From assembly GCA_963813635.1 (NCBI GenBank), contig CAWEZO010000002.1:372001-436000 (forward strand): a DNA stretch of 64,000 bases. Direction: 5' to 3'. Below, in pieces: positions 57,105 to 64,000 of the stretch. Source of the DNA: JBBRZM01 sp963813635. Its GTDB lineage: Bacteria > Actinomycetota > Acidimicrobiia > IMCC26256 > JBBRZM01. Under the pieces are notes generated by a model. The model did no database searches and was not told where the DNA came from. It saw only the letters and a program-made list of their open reading frames with translations. Within the stretch, counting starts at the first letter, position 1; the number at the start of each line of letters is the position of its first letter. Both the position numbers and the translations under genes were made by a program.

Positions 57105-58242
57105 GTGAGTGAGACCTGGCGCTACGTCGATTGTGGCGCGGTCGACGCGTTCCAGAACAACGCTCAGATGGCCGTGCTCGCGCGCTCAGTGTCCGAGGCC
57201 GGCGTCGCCGTCGCTCCAGACGAGCGTGTGGGGCGCGACACACCTCAACGTCGGGTGGTTCGACGACGTCGACAGCACGCTCGACCTCGCCGCGTGCCGG
57301 CGACTCGACGTGCAGGTGATCCGCCGGCCCTTCGCCGGCGGTGGCACCGCGTTCTACGACGCCGGCTGCGCCGTGATGTGGGGACTGCTGCTACCCGAAG
57401 GGTGCCGGTCACGACGATCTCGACGCCGAGATCGCGCGCATGCAGCCCATCGTGTCCGACACGCTCGACCACCTCGGCTTGACCGAAGTGCGCTTCGAGG
57501 GCTCGGCCGACCTGCGGTGGATCACGAGCGCAAGCTCGGTGGCGTGTCGGCGGGTGACATCGGTCGGGTCATCAGCGTCGGCGGATTCCTCAACATCAAG
57601 CCACCCGACCTGGATCTGCTACCTGCAGGTCGTGCGCGTGCCCGACGAGAAGTTCAAGGACAAGCTCGGTCAGCGACATGCGCGAGTACGTCTGCACCGC
57701 GGAGGAGGTCACCGGCAAGGCGCTCGAGGTACGAGCGAGTTTCGCGACGCGCTGCTCTCGGCTGCCACCGACGCCGGGATCGAGCTCGACGATCGCGCCG
57801 CTCACAGACGTAGAGCGAGGCGCGCTCGCGCGAAGATCTCGCAGCGCATCGCATCCGACGACGCGGTGCGGCGTATCTCGTCCGACCGGTTCCGCGCGAG
57901 CGTACGAGCGCACCGGACAACAGGTCGGCTTCGGCAACCACAAGGGCCGCAAGCTGTGTCGCGCCGGCGTCGCGCTCGACGATCGCGGCACGGCCGTGGC
58001 GGTGATGATGGCCGGCGACATGCACGTCGCGCCGCCCGACACGCTCGACCGCGTCGCCACCGCACTCGTCGGTGTCGACACGCACGATGCCCACGATGTT
58101 CACGGACGAGTCGCCGTCAGTCTGGGACGGCCCCGACGTGCATCAAGCCGACGCGACGATGGGCGTCACCACCGACGACCTGTGCGCGGCGATCACAACC
58201 GCAATTGACAACGCCCGCCCGTCGAAGACGGAGGCACGATGA
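57105..58242 (+). CDS. Lipoate-protein ligase A-like (BPL/LplA fold), many frameshifts
   Basis: GTG 57105. WRYVDCGAVDAFQNNAQMAVLA, VWGATHLNVGWFDDVDST, RRPFAGGGTAFYD (the lipoate/biotin-ligase RRxSGGG-type motif), VGGFLNIKPPDLDL and YLQVVRVPDEKFKDKL appear in order but in different frames, followed by a C-terminal part (YERTGQQVGFGNHKGRKLCRAGV, then GDMHVAPPDTLDRVATALVG). At least eight single-base shifts lie between 57210 and 58120. Resembles an LplA-family ligase, possibly acting on other small carboxylates. Stop TGA 58240-58242 overlaps the SDR start. Confidence 0.6.
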
Positions 58243-59022
58243 AGATCGCGGGATCCACCATCTTGGTGACGGGCGCGTCGTCGGGCATCGGTGCCGCGCT
58301 CGCGCCGAGCTCGCGGCGAAGGGCGCGACGGTCGGGATTGTCGCCCGGCGCGCCGACCGGCTCGAAGCAGATCCTGGAACAGTGCCTGGAGCACACGCCG
58401 CGATCCCTCATGTGGACGGCCGACCTGTCCGACCTCGATGCGGCCGAGCAGGTCGTGACCGACGCATGGGAGCGCGTTCGGCGGCGCTCGACTGTCTCGT
58501 CAACAACGCGGCGGTCGGCAAGCGCAAGCTCGTCACCGACCACACGCCCGACGACGTCGACTCACGTCTTGCGCACCAACTTCCTGTCGCCGGTCCGCAT
58601 GGGCACTGAAGGTCCTCCCGATGATGCTCGAGCGTGGGTCGGGCACCATCGTCAACGTCGGCAGCGGCGGCGGCCGTTTCGGGATCGTCCACGAATCCGC
58701 GTACAGCGCCGCAAAGTTCGCGATGACCGGCTGGAGCGAGGTCGCGGCCATGGACCTGTTCGACACGCCGGTGGAGATCAAGCTCATTCAGCCCGGTGCC
58801 ATCGCGACCGAGATCTGGGAGCCGCAACCGGGCGAGCTGCCCGGGCTGCCGGGCGCGGAGTTCGCGACGCCTGCGGAGTGCGCGACCGGCATCTGCGACG
58901 CGATGGAGACCGAGGGGATGGAGTTCTTCGTCCCGGCGGACCTCGAAGGACACGTACAGCTCAAGAACTCCGACCTCAACGCCTGGATCGACTTGATGGC
59001 CCAGATCGGCAAGGCGAAGTAG
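58239..59022 (+). CDS. SDR family oxidoreductase, about five frameshifts
   Basis: ATG 58239. ILVTGASSGIGAALA, then ELAAKGATVGIVARRADRLE (other frame), MWTADLSDLDAAEQVV, ALDCLVNNAAVGKRKLV, VLRTNFLSPVRM, TIVNVGSGGGRFG, ESAYSAAKFAM (catalytic Tyr/Lys) and IQPGAIATEIWEPQPG. Breaks near 58303, 58368, 58483, 58560 and 58605. The last 130 residues read cleanly to TAG 59020-59022. A complete classical SDR lies under the breaks. Confidence 0.75.
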
Positions 59023-59026
59023 CACC

Positions 59027-59749
59027 GTGGCCGATCGCCTGTTCTTCCGCCAACTCCTCGCGGGCACCGACTTCGCCGCCCACACAGACCTCGCCGGTCA
59101 GATGGTCAACTTCGTGTACCTCATCGGCGATCGCGAGACCGGCGACGTCGTCGCGGTCGATCCTGCGTACAGCATTCCCGAGCTCCTGACCATCATCGAT
59201 GCCGAGGGCTTGAACCTTTCCGGTGTGCTCGTCACCCACTGGCATCCCGACCACATCGGCGGCGACTTGATGGGCTACTGGATCGAAGGCCTCCGCGAGC
59301 TCCTGGGGCGCGGCGTGCCGGCGCCGGTGCACGTGCAGCACGCCGAAGTCGAGTGGGTCGTCAAGGCCACCGGCTTGAGCGCGTCCGATCTCGTTGCCCA
59401 CAGCAGCGGCGACACCGTCATGGTCGGGGAGATACCCGTCAAGCTCATGCACACTCCCGGCCACACGCCGGGGAGCCAGTGCTTCGTGGTCGACGGCAAG
59501 CTCGTCGCCGGCGACACGCTGTTCCTCGACGGGTGCGGGCGCACCGACCTGCCGGGTGCGGATTCCGACGAGATGTACTTCAGCTTGACGCAACGACTCA
59601 CGGCCGTGCCCGACGACACGCTGCTGTACCCGGGCCACATGTACTCACCTCACCGGTTCGCGACCATGGGCGAGACGCGGCGGACCAACTACGTGTTCCA
59701 GATCCCGAAGCTGGAGCAGTGGCGGGCGATGTTCGACGACCGGATGTGA
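59027..59749 (+). CDS. MBL-fold hydrolase (glyoxalase II/ETHE1-like)
   Basis: 240 residues, GTG 59027. Metal-site motifs THWHPDHIGGD, HTPGHTPGSQCF and AGDTLFLDGCGR are those of the glyoxalase-II-like subgroup, and the C-terminal LLYPGHMYSP provides the last His. Either a hydroxyacylglutathione-type thioesterase or a persulfide dioxygenase. Intact, 4 bases after the SDR stop, so same transcript. Confidence 0.87.
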   Translation: MADRLFFRQLLAGTDFAAHTDLAGQMVNFVYLIGDRETGDVVAVDPAYSIPELLTIIDAEGLNLSGVLVTHWHPDHIGGDLMGYWIEGLRELLGRGVPAPVHVQHAEVEWVVKATGLSASDLVAHSSGDTVMVGEIPVKLMHTPGHTPGSQCFVVDGKLVAGDTLFLDGCGRTDLPGADSDEMYFSLTQRLTAVPDDTLLYPGHMYSPHRFATMGETRRTNYVFQIPKLEQWRAMFDDRM

Positions 59750-59762
59750 CGAGCGCAGTCGA

Positions 59763-61870
59763 TCAGTTCCGCAGACGCTGCTCGATGGCCGAAGCCGCTT
59801 GCGGCGGACCGAGTGCAAAGCCCTGCGCGAGCTTGCAGCCGAGCGCGGTGAGCGACGCCTGCTGATCCCGCTCTCGACCCCCACGGCGATGACGTCGAAC
59901 CCAATCGAGTCCGCAAGTTGCACCGCCGTCGCGATCAATCCCGCGTCGAGCGGGTTGTGCGAGACGTTCTGCACGATGGCACGGTCGATCTTGACACTGA
60001 CGATCGGCATCCGCCGCAGATGCCACAGCGAGGTCGCGGCGCTTCCGAAGCCGTCGATGCTGAGATTCACACCGAGACTGTGTAGATCGTCGAAGCGCGC
60101 CACCGATTCTTCGAGATCCGACAGCAGCGCTGCTTCCGGCGCCTCGACACAGATTCGCGATGGATCGACCTGGCTCTCCTCGATCGCCGACGCGACCTCG
60201 CTCACGAGCGAGGGTCGTGCAAGATTCGCGCGCGACACGTTGATGTGCGTCATTGGCGACGCGCCGTTCCGGATCTTCTGCCAACGAGCCGCTTGCTCGC
60301 AGACGGCCTGCATGACCCAGCGGTCGATCAGCACCGCGAGCCTTGACTCTTCGGCGATGTCGATGAAATCCGACGCCATGAGCTCGCCGTAGCCGGGGCG
60401 GTTCCATCGCACGAGCGCTTCGACACCGACCACCGACAGATCCTCGAGGTCGACGACCGGCTGGTAGGCGAGTGCAAGCTGGTCGCGGTCAACCGCGTGG
60501 CGGAGGTCGTCTTCCATCTCGAGGCGAGCCTCGACTATCGCTCCGAACCGCTCGTCGAAGAGGCGCACCCCGCGACCGCCGCGTGCCTTTGCGCCGTACA
60601 TCGCCGCATCCGCACGCTGGATGAGATCTTCGCCACGATCCTGCTCGTCGCCCGCGACCGCAACGCCGATGCTCGCCGTGATCGCGCCGTCGAAGCCGGC
60701 GATCGCGGTGGAGGCGATCACGCGCTCGATCCGCTCGGCCAGCCGAACAGAGTCATGGACGGTGCACAGGTCGGGCATCACGACCGCGAACTCGTCACCG
60801 CCGATGCGCGCCGCCGTGTCGCTCAACCGGATCGACGCGCGAATACGGTCCGCGATCGCAGCGAGTGCGACGTCGCCGGTGTGATGGCCGTGCTCATCGT
60901 TGACGGCTTTGAAACCGTCGAGGTCGATGAACAGGAGCGCCACGATGATCCCCTCGCGGCGGCGGCGGGCCAGTGCCTGCTCCAGATGGTCGCGGAACAA
61001 ACGGCGGTTGGGAAGCTGGGTCAGCGGGTCGTGCAATGCCTGGTGATTGAGTTGCGCCTCCATCTGCTTGAGGCGAGTGACGTCGCGCGCGACCCCGTCC
61101 ATGGCGATCAGGGTGCCGCGGTCGTCGAACACGGGCGTGACGCGGTACTCCATCCACAGGAGGTCGCCGTTGCGGCACATCCACCGGACGGTGAACGGAT
61201 CCGCAAGTTGGTGCGGTTCTTCGAGGCGGGCGCGAAAGCCGGTGCGATCGTGGTTGTGGATGATCTCCAGCGCGAGCGAGGGGTTCTCGAGGACGTCGTC
61301 GGGGTCGTAGCCGGTCATCGTCTCGAACGCGGCGCTCAGAAACTCGATGCGGTACTCCGGAAGCCCCTCGCCGTGGATGATGGCGTACCGGAACAGCACG
61401 TCGGGCGTGTGCTCGGCGAGCATGCGAAACCGTTCCTCACGCTCCGCGACGTCCGCGTTCGCGGCCTCGAGCGCCCGCCGCAATTCCGCCTCCACCAGCG
61501 CCCGCTCGATGCTCGGGACCAGTCGGTCGAGGTTGGCCTTCGGCACGTAATCGACGGCGCCCGCCCTGAGCAGCTCGACAGCCGTCTCCTCACCGATCGA
61601 GCGCGCGACATAGATGACGAGCGCGTCGCTCGCGGCGTGCACCCGGCGCAGCGTCTCGCCGGCGGCGATCCCGAAGGGCGCGTAGTCGCAGAGCACGAGA
61701 TTCCAGGTGCTCCGCTCGAGACTCGCCTCGAGCTCCGCGGCGCTGCCGGCGTGATGGCAACGTGCATGCAAGCCCGCCGCCTCGAGCTCGTGAGCGACGA
61801 GCTCGGCGTACTCGACATCCGCGTCGACGATCAGCACTTCGAGGGCTTCTCCTGGCAGCTGCGCGCTCAC
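59763..61870 (-). CDS. REC-PAS-GGDEF-EAL signalling protein, one frameshift
   Basis: GTG 61870. Receiver domain with acidic VDAD, phospho-acceptor Asp in LVLCDY and Lys in YVPKANL. A PAS domain follows, then a GGDEF domain with intact RIGGDEFAVV and an RxxD I-site five residues upstream (RLSD). The EAL domain has VEALVRW, but DDFG is DGFG (IDGFGSAAT) and the AEGVE site is AVGVE, so phosphodiesterase activity is doubtful. One base missing near 59870 separates it from the natural C-terminus (LTALGCKLAQGFALG). About 702 residues. Confidence 0.85.
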
Positions 61871-61904
61871 CGAAGTGCTCCTGACCACGGGACTCGCTCG
61901 CGAT

Positions 61905-61928
61905 GTGCACGTACACGTACACGTACAC
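61905..61928. repeat. Hexanucleotide repeat (GTACAC)3 plus one variant unit
   Basis: GTGCAC then three GTACAC copies lie about 35 bases upstream of the GGDEF-EAL start, in the likely promoter region. Copy number is small; function unknown. Confidence 0.6.
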
Positions 61929-62019
61929 GAGCCTGCTCGCTGCTGAACAGCCGACGGCAGATTACCCGACGTGATACCTACCGCCGGCACGCTTCGCGAC
62001 GCCCGCGTGCGCGATCCGG

Positions 62020-63198
62020 TCAAGTCGGATCGAAAGTCACCGGCAGTCGATCGGGGCCGCGAAACGCGAAGCCTTCGATCACGGGAGCAGGAGCGTGAGT
62101 GTCGAGCATCAGATTCGGAAGCCGGTCGAGAATCGCGTCCAGCGCGACTCGCAGCTCGAGCCGGGCGAGATGCATGCCGAGGCACTGGTGCGGTCCGGTG
62201 CCGAAGGCCAAGTGGTGTTGCGCGGGACGATCGAGGCGCCACTCGTCGGGGTCGGCAAAGCGCGACTCATCGCGGTCGGCCGAGCCGGTGAGCACGTTGA
62301 CCGACGAGTTCGCGGGGATCGGACAGCCCGCGACCTCGGTGTCGCGTGCAGCGACGCGGCTCACCATCGTCACCGAGGTCTCCCACCGCAGCGTCTCTTC
62401 GATCACTGCGGGAATCAAGGTGCGGTCGGCGACGACCTCGGCAAGGACCTCGGACCGATCGAGCAGCGCCAGCAGACAGCTCCCCATGACGCGGAATGTC
62501 GTCTCGGCACCGGCCGGCAACAGGAGGCGAAGGAAGCCGAAGATCTTCTCGTCGGTGAGGCGCTCGCCGTCGATCTCCGCCGTGACCAGCTCGCTGATGA
62601 GGTCGCCGCGCGGGTTGCGGCGCCGGTCTTCCACAATCGGTGTGAGGTAGTCGCGCATCCCCTGCGATGCAGCCATGCCCTCCTCGGGATGCAGCGGGCC
62701 GGTATTGATCGACTCCGCCCACTGATGAAACTGCTGATGGTCCTCGAGGGGCACACCGACGATCCCGCAGATCACCTGCACCGGGTACTGCCTGGTGACG
62801 TCGGCTACGAGGTCGGCACGTCCGAGTGGCGCGATGCGGTCGAGCAGCTCGCCGATGAGCGGCGCGACGAGCTCGTGGTCCCAACGCTCGAGCACCGACG
62901 CGCGGAATGCCTTCGCGACGAGGTTGCGGTACTGGCGATGCTCGGTGCCGTTCATCGCCAGGATCAGCTCGCCCATGTACTCGCCGATCACCTCCGCGTT
63001 GATCGACGACGAGAACGTCTCCCAGTCGCGCAGCACGTGCTCGACGTCGTCGTAGCGGGTGATGTGGTAGCTGGGACGGCCGTTGCTACCGGAGCCGTCG
63101 TGCCGGATGACCGGACACTCGTGCCGGGCCCGGTCCCACATCTCGTAGGGCTGCGCATGGAGCCACTCGTCGTAGCTCGACGGCCCCTCGTAGCTCAC
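62020..63198 (-). CDS. Cytochrome P450
   Basis: 392 residues, ATG 63198. I-helix LLLPAGAETTFRV (oxygen-activation Thr), K-helix EETLRWE (ExxR) and heme-binding LAFGTGPHQCLGMHLARLE with the axial Cys. A soluble class-I bacterial P450 needing ferredoxin and reductase, which are not in the window. Hydroxylates a lipid-like or cyclic substrate; may join the degradation genes. Intact. Confidence 0.93.
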   Translation of the reverse strand: MSYEGPSSYDEWLHAQPYEMWDRARHECPVIRHDGSGSNGRPSYHITRYDDVEHVLRDWETFSSSINAEVIGEYMGELILAMNGTEHRQYRNLVAKAFRASVLERWDHELVAPLIGELLDRIAPLGRADLVADVTRQYPVQVICGIVGVPLEDHQQFHQWAESINTGPLHPEEGMAASQGMRDYLTPIVEDRRRNPRGDLISELVTAEIDGERLTDEKIFGFLRLLLPAGAETTFRVMGSCLLALLDRSEVLAEVVADRTLIPAVIEETLRWETSVTMVSRVAARDTEVAGCPIPANSSVNVLTGSADRDESRFADPDEWRLDRPAQHHLAFGTGPHQCLGMHLARLELRVALDAILDRLPNLMLDTHAPAPVIEGFAFRGPDRLPVTFDPT

Positions 63199-63234
63199 CT
63201 GCGCGTCACCCCCGTCGTCACCGACCCGTTTCGG

Positions 63235-64000
63235 TCAGCTCAGTTGCATCGACTTCACTTCGAGGAACTCCTCGAGGCCGTACCTGCCGTACTCCCGGCC
63301 GAGACCCGACTGCTTGTAACCGCCGAAGGGTGCGACGGGGTTGAAGCCCTGCCCGTTGATGTCGACTTGGCCCGCGTCGATGCGGCGCGCCACCCTGGTG
63401 GCGTGCTCCTTGTCACCGCCGAAGACGCCGGCATGCAGCCCGTAGATCGTGTCGTTGGCGATGTGAACGGCGTCTTCCTCGTCGGTGTACGTGATGATCG
63501 ACAGGACGGGACCGAAGATCTCCTCCTGCGCGATCGTCATGTCGTTGCGCACGTCGGAGAACACCGTGGGCCGCACGAAGTAGCCGCGGTCGAGCCCCTC
63601 GGGCGCGTCGGCCCCACCAGTGATCAGGGTGGCGCCCTCCTCGATGCCCTTGCGGATGAAGCCCCGCACACGTTCGCGTTGCGCGTCGGAGATCATCGGT
63701 CCCAGGCGGGTGGCGGGGTCCATCGGGTCGCCGGTGGTATAGCTCTCCGCGACCTCCTTGACCTTGGCGATGAACTCGTCCTTGCGGCGCTCGGGCACCA
63801 GCATGCGCGTCCACGCGATACACGTCTGGCCACCATTGAGATAGCAGCTGCCCAAGCCGGCCGCGACCGCGTCGTCGAGCGGCGCGTCGTCGAGGATGAT
63901 GAACGGCGACTTGCCGCCGAGCTCGAGCGCCACCGCTTTCACCTGGTCGGCCGCCAGCTGCGCGACCCGCTTGCCGGCGCGGGTCGAGCCGGTGAACGAG
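63235..64000 (-). CDS. NAD(P)-dependent aldehyde dehydrogenase (5' end outside window)
   Basis: C-terminal 255 codons of an ALDH. SFTGSTRAGKRV, LELGGKSPFII (general-base Glu) and NGGQTCIAWTR (catalytic Cys) are visible, then EIFGPVLSI and the C-terminal FGGYKQSGLGREYGRYGLEEF. TGA at 63235-63237. The N-terminal third lies beyond 64000. Separated by 36 bases from the P450 on the same strand, so probably co-transcribed. Confidence 0.93.
   Translation of the reverse strand, partial: SFTGSTRAGKRVAQLAADQVKAVALELGGKSPFIILDDAPLDDAVAAGLGSCYLNGGQTCIAWTRMLVPERRKDEFIAKVKEVAESYTTGDPMDPATRLGPMISDAQRERVRGFIRKGIEEGATLITGGADAPEGLDRGYFVRPTVFSDVRNDMTIAQEEIFGPVLSIITYTDEEDAVHIANDTIYGLHAGVFGGDKEHATRVARRIDAGQVDINGQGFNPVAPFGGYKQSGLGREYGRYGLEEFLEVKSMQLS

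Noticed and set aside
60497..62098. 533-codon plus-strand frame
   Set aside because: Antisense to the REC-PAS-GGDEF-EAL gene; no recognisable domain.
1..64000. tRNA, rRNA or riboswitch genes
   Set aside because: I recognised no cloverleaf, rRNA core or known riboswitch motif by eye; weak or unusual ones could be missed.

Overview
The window is a very GC-rich, densely coded bacterial segment with frequent GTG/TTG starts and many 4-base stop/start overlaps. Gene content (F420-type luciferase-like oxidoreductase, several FadE-type acyl-CoA dehydrogenases, DUF35/SCP-x thiolase pair, type III CoA transferases, Rv1264-like adenylate cyclase, Rpf-like transglycosylase, Aat) points to an uncultured soil or aquatic actinobacterium, possibly Acidimicrobiia or a relative. 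That placement is an inference from gene families only. No rRNA, tRNA or CRISPR array was recognised.

Layout. 0-10.4 kb: a partial HEXXH protein, then an array of streptogramin-lyase-like (Vgb-type) beta-propeller proteins with Ig-like domains and LPxTG-type tails. It holds three propeller genes and three orphan tails, interrupted by a thiolase, a cation-efflux pump and a gamma-carbonic-anhydrase-like protein. 10.4-17.7 kb: PhyH oxygenase, three SDRs, two XRE-type regulators and a PAS-GGDEF protein. 17.7-22 kb: a surface-glycan block (methyltransferase, GT2, DegT aminotransferase, NAD epimerase, decayed membrane protein). 22-34.7 kb: thioesterase, LLM oxidoreductase, acyl-CoA dehydrogenases, ArsC, a ferritin-like protein, an intact IS481-family element, an amidohydrolase, YceH, Aat and a TPR-cyclase. 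34.8-43 kb: an Rpf-like protein, then a minus-strand operon (VOC, CoA transferase, amidohydrolase, DUF35, SCP-x thiolase, thioredoxin-like, cupredoxin lipoprotein). 43.2-47 kb: a plus-strand operon of three tandem amidohydrolase-like paralogues plus an AMACR-like racemase. 47-64 kb: AlkA, an Rv1264-like cyclase, hotdog thioesterase, acyl-CoA synthetase, TetR with a KstR-like box, two MBL proteins, a GT39-like membrane protein, amine oxidase, an LplA-like protein, an SDR, a REC-PAS-GGDEF-EAL protein, P450 and a partial aldehyde dehydrogenase.

How the genes work together. The dominant theme is CoA-ester catabolism of branched lipid, steroid-like or aromatic substrates: activation (acyl-CoA synthetase), racemisation (AMACR-like), dehydrogenation, thiolysis or retro-aldol cleavage, CoA transfer and accessory oxygenases. 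Nucleotide second-messenger proteins (two class III cyclases, two GGDEF proteins) are interspersed. The substrate cannot be fixed from sequence.

Quality caveat. Roughly 40 single-base frame breaks are visible in otherwise well-conserved genes. Several can be located exactly because the protein repeats give the expected codons. They cluster (57.1-58.6 kb is worst, 46-55 kb almost clean), so many are probably consensus errors rather than biology. Broken genes are given as one span with the break positions stated. Three families of intergenic palindromes, two copies each, mostly at 3' gene ends, are the clearest non-coding structures.
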